Shown here: positions 11,321-22,024 of the stretch, one piece after another
Layout: every line of letters begins with the position of its first letter
Numbering within the stretch: the stretch's first letter is position 1
NCBI GenBank assembly: GCA_030549775.1
Contig: CM060174.1
Coordinates: 48,712,707-48,776,706 of the forward strand
DNA length: 64,000 bases
Reading direction: 5' to 3'
Source of the DNA: Tamarix chinensis
Lineage: Eukaryota; Streptophyta; Magnoliopsida; Caryophyllales; Tamaricaceae
The notes under the pieces: generated by a model
Database searches by the model: none
The model's input: the letters and a program-made list of their open reading frames with translations, nothing else
Told to the model about the DNA's origin: nothing
Program-made: the position numbers and the translations under genes

Positions 11321-13141
11321 TGATGAGTTTATATTTTGACACATTTTATACCCTTATAATCTTAGTTTTTGGTAGTTTATTTAGCTAATATAGGGGAATA
11401 AGTATTGTTTTATGCTTAAGTGGTAAAAATTGTATAAATTTAATTATTTGAGCTAAAATGATATAAATTAAGTAAATTTAGAATAAAATATTATTTATTA
11501 ATATTTATTGAATTTTATTTTGCAGGTTTTGTTTTTAAATAAAAGAAAATTAAAAAAAAAAGAAATAAGACCTTTGGACCAACGGCCAAAGGCCGAAGGC
11601 CCAAAGGCTTGGAAACGAAACAAAACAACGCCAGCGATGATCAACAAAAAAACCAAACGGAGCGTTGCGGGAGAAAGCAGCAGTCAGCCGCAAGGGCTGA
11701 CGTGGAGGCACAAACAAAAATTATAAAAGGCAGTGTGCGGCATTAATTGAGACGGACGAAAAAGAGGAACAGAAGCGAGGAGGCATGGTCTTCAGGAGCT
11801 ACAGAGCGAGAGGCTAGAGCCTTCACGGTTTGGGCTAACTGCAAAGGACGGAAGCTCAGCGCAGGAGGACGACGCACGGAAAAGGACGGCACGGACTTCG
11901 ACGCAGGGCTTGACGCACGGAACCAGGGCGCGTCACAGACAATGCGGCAGACGCACGGAAACCAAGGCCAACAAGAGACATCAGCCGCCAGCCGGAAAGA
12001 AGAAAAAGAAAAAGAAATTGTACATAGAAATTGAGGTGCCGAGAGAAGAAAAATTAGAGGAAGATTTTAAAACCGGTAGAATTTATTTCAGATAAAATTA
12101 ATTTTTATCTGAATAAATTCTTGATCTTTAATCCAAAATTTATTCCGGTTATTTCTTTCTCTTAATTTTAATTTATATTTTAGATATATATTTCTGTGTA
12201 ATTAATTCTTTAATTATGGCTGGCTGATTATTTATTGTTAGGGAATGAATTGAAACCCTAGACTATGGTTTGACTTATAATTTTATTTTCTTTGTTTCGT
12301 GAGATTGTTTCTTGACTCTATATTAATTGCTATCGTTTATATGTATAATTCTTTCAAGTATAGTTTATTTGGTGCATGCCTTGTTCTGGTACCTCATAAG
12401 TGATAGTATGTAGGATTAATTGCTTGCTAGGTGGCCATCTAAATATACTAGAATTTATATGTATAAATTGCAGCTAGGTTAGATAACAATTCACCTAATC
12501 GTTTTGTGATTCTAACCGAAGTGGTAAAATGTTTCGATACGTGTGGGTCAAGGAAAGGAAATACAGCTAGACATGCTTTTTGTACTAGTTTGGGTACTTA
12601 GATTGACAGCCTTCCACTTACACTTAATGCATTAAATCTAGTTAAATATAGGAGCTGCTTGTTGCTGCTATACTGCTAGTATTTAATAGGGTTAATATTG
12701 GCACTTTGTCGTATTAATTTAATTAAGGGAAATAATATAAGGTGTATAGACCTGCTTTTGGTGTGCAACTTGGTCTATCTCATTCTCACGATTAAAAGAT
12801 GACTTAGAGATAAATATTATATTACATCCTAGTCTAGTGGTGGATTTTTATTTCCCTAACATGTTTCTCATATCTGCGGTTTCCCATTATTTCCCATTAT
12901 TTTCATTATTAGTTTATTTTATTTATTTCTTTTATTATTATTATTTTTATAACCCCCATTAATATTTTTCTTATTTATTTATTCTGTGTTATTTAGGATT
13001 TTTATTTTTCGTTTTAATTATTTTTAATCTAGTTACATAGAGGTGAGCCCTCTCAATCCCTGGCTAGAACGATACCCTATTTACCAGTGCTACAATTGAC
13101 AACAAGAGGGTTTAAATTGCGTGCCGGCTACGGTCACACCA
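11321..13141 (+). mobile_element. Solo LTR B (1.82 kb), nested in LTR A
   Basis: It starts TGATGAGTTTATATTTTGAC and ends CGGTCACACCA. Perfect 5-bp duplications TGCAT flank it (11316-11320 and 13142-13146). The interior has an AT-rich lead, a purine- and GC-rich tract (about 11560-12030) and an AT-rich tail. The frames at 11508-11726 and 11747-12095 lie in the purine-rich tract, are Lys/Arg/Glu-rich and resemble no known protein. No internal region or second LTR is present. The superfamily (gypsy or copia) cannot be decided from the LTR alone. Confidence 0.85.
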
Positions 13142-14400
13142 TGCATTTTTATATACATATACACGCTACATACACACATGGTACTCCCATCCCAACCCTC
13201 ACAACCCTTCCCCATCTGTTTCTTTTTGACACTATTCCCCCCCCAACGAAATAGGCTCCTACATTATTCATACACACGCATACACCCTTAACAAACATCC
13301 TCGAGCCAAACCCAGCCTTAGCTCTCCCTTCCATGCCCTGTTTATTTCCCATGCACACAACCATTCCCTCTCGCTCTATTTTATTCGACCTTCCCCAGCC
13401 CCTACTCCCTCTCTTCTCTCAACCTAAGATCCACCTCAACTTGTGCAGCTCGTCGCCCAGCTCCCCAACCTTCAACCACCAACCACACCACCTTAACCTA
13501 ACCTACCTTTATCTTCTTCCAACCCCTACTCCCCCTCTTTGTTTTGTTCAAATTTTTTCGGCCCCTTCACCATCACCAACTTGCACCCAAACACACTTCT
13601 GCCACCCTTCCATTGGCCAACCATCACCACCACCAACCTTCACCATCACTAACCTCCCAACCCCTTCTTTATTTGTTCCCTTTTGTCACCATTGCCCCTA
13701 ACCGAATAGCACCTGCATTATATACATACACTCGCATACACTCCACTACCCAACTCCCTTTCCTTGTTTTGTTCAGATATCCCTGCCCTGACCAACCAAC
13801 CTCCAAGCACCCAAACAGCCCCCTCCCAACTCCCTTCCTACCTCACACACCACAACCCCAGCCCCCTCGAATCAACAACCAACCGATTACACTACACGCA
13901 CGCACACCCCAGGGTACTAACTCCACCACCATTCCCCTGCCTTCTCCGTCCAGCCAGCCCCCACATGTAACCACCCTGCCTACACTAACTACCACCGCCC
14001 CTACTACAGCTGACTCCCCACCGACACCTCCTATTCCCGTAACCCCAGCTAGCAAAAACCTCCTTCCAACTCTCTCTCTCTGCACGTCTCCCTCACCAAA
14101 TGAACCCCAGCACACCATCCCAACCTCCACCCTCTACCATTCAAACCATCATCGCTAAGCCCATCCACCAACAACCATAGCTCCACCACCGAACCCTTAC
14201 CTTCTTCCCTTTCTCCCTTCTTCCCTGCCCACACATGCATCCAACTAGCTGCCCCTACTACAACCGTAGCTCCAACAACCACCACCATCCCTATAGTTAC
14301 TGTTGACCACTGATCAACATCACCACCTTCCCCACCACCAGCTGCCACCCTGCACCCATCCCCCTACCTCACCGTTACAGCTCTCTAGCGACGTATAACA
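13142..14400 (+). other. C-rich tract of LTR A
   Basis: Strongly C-rich, G-poor on the + strand, with long open frames in more than one phase (13333-13701 and 13544-14158; also the - strand). The translations are Pro/Ser/Thr/His low complexity and are not conserved as protein in other copies. Similar tracts at matching positions in D, C1, C2 and (reversed) E and F point to an untranslated leader or promoter region. Confidence 0.6.
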
Positions 14401-16089
14401 ACCCCCCGATGCATACACTTCTCACGCTACATGTGCAGCATGAGTGAATTATGTATCTTATAAAATTTAGTACCCATATTAAATATACAGGCATTTTGGT
14501 AATTTTCAAAAAAATAAATATTTTATTATAATAATTACTATTTTACCTAATAGATATTAATTTGGTAATTGTAGTATTATTTTTAGGTACGAAAGGTTGA
14601 TTAGCGAGATCCAATAACTTTAGTAGGATACTGCTATTTTTATATTTTTACTGGAATTTAGATAATCATTATACTCTACTAAAATAAAAATATTGTGTGA
14701 TAGCATATTAAGGTTTTTATGCATGAAATGTGTTAAGCATGATTCATTATGATATAATTATGTATTATTAATCGTTATCATGAAAATTAGAAAAATAAGC
14801 ATGTTATCTAATATAAAATATATCGAGTACGAATATGTGATCAAAATGATTATTATGTCTGGAAAATATTCCATATAATAAGTATGTATAAAATAATAAG
14901 TTGAGCATACTTGAACATAATTCTGGAATAATTAATATGGATAAGTACCTTAAGGGTAATTTGGTTATGTTGAGTGTGTTATGATTTTTATCCTGAAAAG
15001 CATGTTTAATATGTATTAGCTGTTGTTGACTATGTGAGCATGTATTTTGGATGGATTAAAGGTGGGGAAAAGGATTTTATATGCAGAATTATATATAAGG
15101 GAAAAATGGTCATTTAGCATATCTAATAATTTAAAATGCATAATGAATAATTTATTTATGGTTTTTTAGCCTTTTTATGGCAAATTAATAAATAAAATAG
15201 AATTAGTATTTAAATAGATGATAATCTGAAAATTTTGGTCTCAGGGGTATTTTGGTCAGTTTTGGCCTAAAGTGTTCATATGTGAATAATTGAGCCTAGG
15301 ATGACCTTAGTATATTTTAATGTTGGCCTTGATATTAACCTTGATCATGGTTTTCTCAGATGACTGGAAATAAGCAAAAACGGTTAAGAATGAAATTTTG
15401 ATTTATCTTTATTGTATGCAATTTTGTGGTCCCATTAATAAAATACTAATATTTAAAGTGAAAGACATCAAGATCGGAAATGGTGGCTCCTCAAGGGTCA
15501 CTACTCTAAGGATCTAGTTTAGCCCATATATATTATGGATTTTTGCTAGTGTGCCTTAAGTACCCCAATCAGGCTTTACATCTTACTCTATTATATTATG
15601 CGGACTAATAAGGGATAAGCATACTTATGGATTAGGTGTCCTTGTCGATAGGTGATATGCCCCGAAAAAATTATAATTTAAAAATTATAGTTAAATAAAA
15701 TTTTATTAGAAAGAAATTAATTTAATAAATTAATTTTATTAAAATAAAAGGGAATTAATTAGGGAAACTTAAGAAGAAAATAATAAATAATTTTTATTAG
15801 AAAAGTTTTGGCATTTTAGCTAATTAAGGATTTTATTTTGAAAATTAATTAAATAAATTATTTTATTTAAAATAAGAAGGAGAAAATAGTTTCAAATTAA
15901 TAATAATTTTATAACTAATTTGATTGGAGAAAATTAGGGTGTTTTGCTAATTAAAAAGGAATTTATGGAAAATCTTTTAAAAATCCTAATTTAGACTAAA
16001 AAACGATTTAAATGATATTTTATTCAAATATTATTATTTTTAAATATCCTAAATATTCAGATTAATTTAATTGGCCCTAACCTAATTAT

Positions 16090-17330
16090 TTTTCTCTTTT
16101 CCTTTTTCCCATTTTCCTTATTCTTTCTTCTTCTTCTTCTTTTTCTTTTTCTCTCCTCCCCGAACTAGGCTAGCCTAGCAGCCCAGTCCCTGCCTCTGCT
16201 TCCCTTCCTGCGGCGCGGCCTAACCAATGTGGCTGGCGCCTCCTGCCCTCTTCCAACACCGCATTTTGTGTGTTGTTTCCCCTGGAACGTTGCGTTTTGA
16301 TAAAAAAAAATTATGCAGCACGCCCAACTGGTTCTTTCCCCTTTTCCTTTCTTTCCTTTTCTTTTGGATCGCCGATCCAGCCCCCCCCCATCTTCTTCTT
16401 CCCCAGCCCTATTCGACGCCGACCTGCAACTCGCCGCTGCCCCTCCGAGAAATCCGCCGCCGGTTACGGCCGTTCTCATTCCTCTCTCTCCCCTTGACTC
16501 GTCGGTCCTTTTGATCTTATTAACTTCCCCTCTCCTCGTAGTTTCCTCCCCCCCTTTCCCTGCGCAACCCTACCCCGAATTGAGTCCCACCGGCCAACCT
16601 CACCGCCGGCAAAACCAAAACCCTACTTGCCTAATCCCACGCCGACCCACAGAACCCTAGCCTCCCTTCTAACCCTATAAATACCCCCATAATGGCCCTG
16701 GATCGAGCTCTTGATCCCCAACCCAGGAATACCCGACCTTGCCACTACCGCCACTTAAGACGCCTCGTCTGCCATCTCTGGCCCACTTTTCCGCCATCTA
16801 TGGCCACCAAACTCTTCCTTGAACCCCCCTCTAGCTAACCAAATCATCCATCCCCCTCGATTCGTCCTGCACAAGGCACCCAGCTGTGCGAAGTAGCCTT
16901 CCCAACCAACCTACTTTCTACCTTCGCCTCCCTTTGTGCCACCATTAGCCACCTATTTCACCATTTACGTCGCTTCTTTCACCTCCCATTACGTTCTGCA
17001 TACCCTCCTCTATCTCCTCATACCTTTCTTTTCGTCTCCCTCCCTCTCCTCCTCTCTTTCTCTTCTTCTTCCTCCTTCGGCCACTGCCGCCACCGCCGTG
17101 CGCTGCCACCTTTGGCTATGCCTCCACCTCCATTCGGTTCCTCTCCATCTAGGCAGTCTTAAACGCCCCATCTCCTACCTCCATTCTACCTCTCTTTTTC
17201 CCAGCATTTAACTTTCCCCTCTTTCTTCTCTTTTTTTGGCCACCGCCGTCGCGAACCACCGCTGGTGCCGCCTATCCCCACCAGCCTAAGGTTGAACCCT
17301 AGACCCTCTTAACCTTTTCCCCTATTTTTA
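16090..17330 (+). other. C-rich leader/promoter tract of C1
   Basis: Pyrimidine-rich DNA with GCC-type repeats. Parts match 54060-55560 in C2 at the DNA level, for example 'cggccac(t/c)(g/a)cc(g/a)cc' and 'cctccattc(g/t)g'. Frames at 16165-16660 and 16936-17211 are not conserved as protein. Confidence 0.6.
16676..16683 (+). promoter_or_regulatory. Probable TATA box of LTR C1
   Basis: TATAAATACCC, followed about 30 bp later by 'ggatcgagctctt', matches C2 at 54916 (TATAAATACCCC followed by 'gtatcgagtttt'). Conservation of position supports promoter function. Confidence 0.55.
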
Positions 17331-17374
17331 TAACCCTTAAATTATTTTATGTTAATTATTTGCATATAAATACT

Positions 17375-17792
17375 ATTATTATTATTATTATTATTGATAT
17401 GTATTATTATTATTATTATTAATGTTTTGATTATTATTTATGTTGAGGGCTGAAGCCCTATTGTAATTTTTATTTTGATTTGATTATTATTATTATTATT
17501 ATTTCTATTATTACTATTATTAATATTAATACGTTATAAGTATAATTATTATTGTTATTTCCTACTTCGAATTTCTATTATTCTTATTCCATTATTATTA
17601 ATACAGCTATTTTAACATTAGTGTTGTTAATAATGTTATTGTTGTTGTTGTTGTTGTTATCATTATTATTTCATTATTATTATTACTACTAAATTTGGTT
17701 ATTTATTTTACTAATATTGTTATTAGTATTGTTTTGGTAAAGGGGGCAAAGCATTTATTTTACTTTGTTTTTGAATAATGTCCTTTATTATT

Positions 17793-17824
<32 letters not shown>

Positions 17825-17900
17825 CGCTGTTACTATTATTATTCTTATTTATATTCTCATTGATATTATTTCTAGTATCATTATTATTATTAGGGTAAAG
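17375..17900 (+). repeat. ATT/GTT microsatellite tract of C1
   Basis: Runs of (ATT)n and (GTT)n are broken by unique DNA. The hairpin AGGGCTGAAGCCCT is embedded at 17446-17459. The tract corresponds to the larger one at 55600-56680 in C2. Confidence 0.8.
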
Positions 17901-18379
17901 TATTTAACCCTATATTATCAACTTTTATAATATTTCTATATCATTAGCAAAGTTAGAATTTTATTAATGTTATTTTTATTAGTGTGTTATTATTTGGTCA
18001 AAGCCCTAAGGAGGCGTAGGAGAGTGCTCCAAGATTGGTGTTGTTTCAGGTAAGGGTGTTACTAAGGCCTTTTGTGTGTTTATATACATTATGTGCTTCA
18101 CATGCTATGTATCCTATGTTTATCATTATTAATTATGTCACATGTGGTATGATATGGATTTGAAGTATGATATCATATATTTGCATGGCATGTGTATTAT
18201 GTATATGTAATGATATGTGTTGTGACCCTATAAGACATACATGCGAGGGTGTTGATGTGCTTTGTGTGGAAGAAAGAATGAAAAAGGAGGATGGGGAAAG
18301 AATTTGACCAAGGGATGTGAGTTGACCTAATTATTTTAAAGATTCATGAGTGGAAGAATAAAATGGAAAATTTAGGGTT

Positions 18380-18710
18380 TCGTGTGGAAAATTCTAATTT
18401 ATGGTTTTATATGGGAGAGTCTAATTTATGGTGTTATATGGAAGAATATAATTTATGGTTTTATATGGGAGAATATAATTTATGGTTTTGTATGAGAGAA
18501 TATAATTTATGGTTCTATTTGGGAGAATCTAATTTATGGTTTTGTGTGGGAGAATATAATTTATGGTTTTATATAGGAGAATCTAATTTATGGTTTTGTG
18601 GGGGAAAATATTTTATGGTTTTATATGGGAGAATCTTATTTATGGTTTTGTATGGAACGATCTAATTGATGGTTTTGTATGAGATGATCTATTCTAGGGT
18701 TTGGTATGGA
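18380..18710 (+). repeat. Minisatellite, ~27-bp unit ('tttatggttttatatgggaga')
   Basis: About ten units of roughly 27-30 bp repeat 'taatttatggttttRtRtgggagaat'. The frame 18363-18665 (NLWFYMGEY repeats) is only a reading of the array. C2 has a shorter version at 57225-57365. Confidence 0.85.
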
Positions 18711-18769
18711 TGAATCTTTGGTTTTGTGTGGATTGAATTTAGGGTTTTGTATGACGGAATCTTGGGTTT

Positions 18770-18935
18770 TGTATGGTGGTATTAATGGTTTGTATGGTGG
18801 TATTGGGGTTTGTATGGTGGTATTAGGGTTGTATGGTGGTATTAATGGTTGTATGGTGGTATTAATGGTTGCATGGTGGTATCAAATGGTTGTATGGTGG
18901 TATTAGGGTTTACATGGTGGAGTTAGGGTTTTGCA
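18770..18935 (+). repeat. Minisatellite, ~20-bp unit ('gtatggtggtattagggtt')
   Basis: About seven to eight units of 19-22 bp. C2 carries the same unit in a clearly longer array (57490-57790). Confidence 0.85.
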
Positions 18936-19444
18936 TGGGAATTAATGATTGCATGGGATGAGTAAAGTTTACATGAGAGTGAAGTTTACGTATGAAAGGT
19001 TGATTTGGGATATAAAGAAGGTAATACAAATGTTATTTGAGTATTTGAACTATTTTGGATGAAAAATAGTACGTGGAGCTTTATAAGGGTATGGAAGAGA
19101 TTGAATTAGGGTTTGGAGTGATTAACTCTGGGTTGTTGTGATTAAATAGGATTGGAGTGGCTAATTGTGATTTGTTGTGGTTAATTAAGGTTTGGAATGG
19201 TTAATTATGGTTGTTATGGTTAAATAGGGTTTGGAGGGATTAACTATGGGTTGTTGTGGTTGATTAAGGTTGTTGTGGCTACTTAGAGTTTTTGTGGTAT
19301 CATGTGTATTTGGTGATTAAAGTATAATTATGATTGTGGAATTTATGATTTTTGATGTGTGAAGTGTAAAGATAATGATTCATGCATATTCTAGTGAAAG
19401 CTTTTGAATAAGATACTTAAGATATTAATTACGTAAAGTGGAAG

Positions 19445-19795
19445 ATGTTGAGTCAGGCCCAGATCGATCCACCAGCTAAAATAGTGGCAAGACATGTACC
19501 CTCACGACCGGTCCACCTGCTATAATAGTGGGGGATCCCGAGCTCAACAAAATCAAACCCTACAGTTCTAAGACATAGGAAATATACTAATTACTTATAG
19601 TGGAACACCGTATGAGAAAGGGGCCAGACCGATCCACCGGCATAAAATAGTGGCAGGGTATGTTACCCTCGCGACCGATCCATCGGCTAAAATAGTGGTA
19701 GGGCATGTACCCTCGCGACTGATCCATCGGCTAAAATAGTGGTAGGGTATGTACCCTCGCGACTGATTCACTGGCTAAAATAGTGGGGTCCCCGT
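19445..19795 (+). repeat. Tandem repeat with 'gatccaccggctaaaatagtgg', C1
   Basis: Units of about 45-60 bp each hold a CCAC...ATAGTGG pair that could form a short stem, followed by 'gggtatgtaccctcgcgacc'. Units at about 19630-19780 are nearly identical to each other. The matching array in C2 is at 58320-58670, and reversed relatives are at 51380-51745. Confidence 0.8.
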
Positions 19796-20415
19796 AATCA
19801 TATGGACTTGATAAAGAGTATGGTGTGAAAATATTTCGATAAAGGATTAATGAAGTAATTAATCTAAATTATATTGGACCTTGGCATTTTCACCTGATCA
19901 TTCATTGCCTTTATGTTATTATGTTAGTGATTATACCCTATTATTATTTTGCATGGATTATGTGCTTATGTGTTGGCCTTAGTGCTCAATTACCTTACTC
20001 AGTACGTAGCGTACTGATCACCCTTTTCATGGATGTTGCTCATTCCCACGAGTATTATGCCCTTCTGACTTTGTGTAGGTGGGCAAGACATCAATCAGGG
20101 CTATGTGTTGAGCATGTTTGGCTCAAGTTCGAGAGTGTCATGGCCGTATTCATTCTTTATGCAATTTAATTCCTTTTGTTATTTCTTTTGCATCGGATTT
20201 ATCCTATATGATTTATTACCTTGTATTGAGCATTTCAAATAAAGCTTTCATTGATTGTAAGATTATTCCCTTCGAGGAATTTTGATTTCGCACTCTGATT
20301 TCTATCTTATTATTAATTATAATCATTTACGCGTACTCTGATTTCTAAGTTATTATCTCTTTAATTTATCTTGTGAAATTTTGGTTTAAGTTTTATATTA
20401 ATCTTTTAGCCTTAG

Positions 20416-20461
20416 CACTTGGTACTGAAATGATCGGAGAGAACCAGTTTGGTACTAAGTG
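20416..20461 (+). other. Conserved 3'-terminal stem-loop, copy C1
   Basis: CACTTGGTAC (20416-20425) can pair with GTACTAAGTG (20452-20461); the one non-Watson-Crick pair is G-U in the + (sense) strand. The equivalent structure occurs in copies A, C2, E and F. It lies about 90 bp before the LTR end. Confidence 0.6.
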
Positions 20462-20754
20462 TGGCAGTAACATCCTCGGAATTCATGGGTTTTAAATTAA
20501 GTATTTTAATTACTTCTGCTTTCAAAAAAAGTAGTGAATTTTGGGGTGTTATAGTAGGGTACTGTATTACCTTCGTATACTAGTGTGATTAGGGTACCTT
20601 TGTATCCTTGGGTTGATAGTCGGTAGGATACTATGTAGCCTTCGTGCACCAATATGATTGGAGTACTTTTGTGTCTCTAGGTTGATTGGTCTCCCCTAGA
20701 GAAAGTAAATAAAAATGGAAATGATATGATTTGATTGAAATAATGATTATCATA

Positions 20755-21100
20755 TTATTAGATTGTTTGGTAGCAGCCTTCATGCCTACCTATGGTTTTG
20801 GTAGTAGCTTTTGTGCCTACCTGTAATTTTGGTGGTAGCCTTCATGCCTATCTGTTGCATGTGGTTTTGGTAGTAGCCTTTGTGCCTACCTATGGTTTCT
20901 GTAGCAGCCTTTGTGCCTACCTATGGTTTCTGTAGCAGCCTTTGTGCCTACTTGTGGTTTTGGTAGCAGCCTTTGTACCTACCTGTGGTTTCCTGTGATT
21001 TCAGTATCAACCTTTGTACCTACCTGCAATTTCTTATAGTTTCGATAGTAGCTTTTGTGCCTACATGTGGTTTTGTTAGCCGCATTTGTGCCTGCCTGTG
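20755..21100 (+). repeat. Minisatellite of LTR A, ~30-bp unit ('tggtagcagcctttgtgcctacc')
   Basis: About ten units of 27-35 bp, moderately diverged. A related degenerate array begins at 20560 ('gggtacctttgtatcc'). Confidence 0.85.
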
Positions 21101-21884
21101 ATTTTGCCTGTGATGTCATGGATTTTATTATGTTTTACTTGTGAGTATACCTGTGATGTTATGGATTTTATTATGTTGTACATGTAAGCATACCTGTGAT
21201 GTCATGGATTTTATTATGTTGTACTTGTAAGTATACCTGGGATGATATAGATCATAGTATATTATACCTGTGATGTATGTAATTGGTTGGGAATTTTGTT
21301 GAGACATGAATTATACTCTAAATGTTAAAATTATGGTGTAGAGTTGGGTTTTAAATATTGCTTCAGAGAGTATCGCTGAGATGTTTATTGGTAATTTTAC
21401 TTGTTTCATATGAATGAATATGAGTAGTACGTGACCTTAAAGGAATTATATTATCTAAATGATTGTTCCATCGCAATCTTTTTATGTGTATGTATAGGTC
21501 TTATACCATGTTAGTTGTATGCCTTACATGTGTTCCATGCTGTTTTATCATATTAGTTTGGTATAAAGGGTTGCTCAATACCGTAGTACTAAAGGGTTCA
21601 TTATCGTGGGCCCTACCTATTCAAGGGATAGTGGACTTTGCAGGTCAGCCTCCGAGTTTATTCAAATACTAGTAGTTTGGATTTGAGAGTGTAGGACTAT
21701 CTAGTGACTCTGTTTCTATCTTATTTTTAGTTATATTTGGACCTTTATATCCTCCTATAATTTCTCTTGAGTTGTAAACTACTGATGTTGTTTTTAATTA
21801 GTATGGTATTTATCTAATATTCTCTCTATTCTGATTTATGTAATCATGTTATTAATTTAAGCATAGTAATGATCTCAGCCTTAA

Positions 21885-21929
21885 CACTTGGTATGAGAAT
21901 GGTAGAAGAAATCCAACTTGTACCAAGTG
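21885..21929 (+). other. Conserved 3'-terminal stem-loop, copy A
   Basis: CACTTGGTA (21885-21893) is a perfect 9-bp inverted match to TACCAAGTG (21921-21929), with a 27-nt loop, about 90 bp before the LTR end. Confidence 0.6.
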
Positions 21930-22024
21930 TGGAGGTAACACCCTTCGTTTTAATCATTTTAGCTTCCATGCTTAACTCTACGAATGAAAATTTTCAGTAG
22001 TAAATTTTGGGGTGTTACATAAAT

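Larger units (their letters stand above)
15653..20554 (+). mobile_element. Long LTR C1 (4.9 kb), nested in LTR A
   Basis: It begins TGATATGCCCCGAAAAAATT and ends GGGGTGTTATAG. Perfect 4-bp repeats TAGG flank it (15649-15652 and 20555-20558); read with 5 bp they are ATAGG and GTAGG. It is collinear with C2 at 53620-59396: AT-rich lead, C-rich tract with TATAAATA, ATT tract, three kinds of minisatellite, then a conserved end. It has no PBS, second LTR or retroelement coding, so it is most likely a solo LTR. A non-autonomous element of another class cannot be excluded. Confidence 0.8.
10832..22019 (+). mobile_element. Solo LTR A of the long non-coding family, with two nested LTRs
   Basis: It starts TGTAATACACCATTTTC and ends GGGGTGTTACA, with perfect 5-bp target duplications TAAAT at 10827-10831 and 22020-22024. 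It splits the Athila pol region, which resumes on either side. Removing nested LTR B (11321-13141) and C1 (15653-20554) with their duplications leaves about 4.46 kb. What remains is an AT-rich lead, a C-rich tract (about 13142-14400), AT-rich DNA, a minisatellite (20755-21100) and a conserved terminal block. No reverse transcriptase, PBS or second LTR is visible, so a solo LTR is the simplest reading. Confidence 0.85.

Noticed and set aside
11508..12095. Basic protein genes in the GC/purine-rich block
   Set aside because: Lys/Arg/Glu-rich overlapping frames with no recognisable domain, inside solo LTR B flanked by TGCAT.
13333..14158. Open frames of 122 and 204 codons on + strand (and 95-99 codons on -)
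   Set aside because: They lie in a C-rich tract of LTR A. Translations are Pro/Thr/Ser/His low complexity, overlap in several frames, and are not conserved as protein in the matching tracts of other LTR copies.
18363..18906. Repeat protein (NLWFYMGEY units)
   Set aside because: It is a reading of a 27-bp minisatellite inside an LTR. Frame and length are not kept in C2.
19445..19795. CRISPR-like array (regular repeats with spacers)
   Set aside because: Units and linkers are both repetitive, the genome is a plant nucleus, and the array is part of an LTR minisatellite.
20411..20440. Primer-binding site resembling initiator tRNA-Met at 'ttggtactgaaatg'
   Set aside because: It matches only at TGGTA and lies before the LTR end. 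The inverted-pair explanation accounts for it better.
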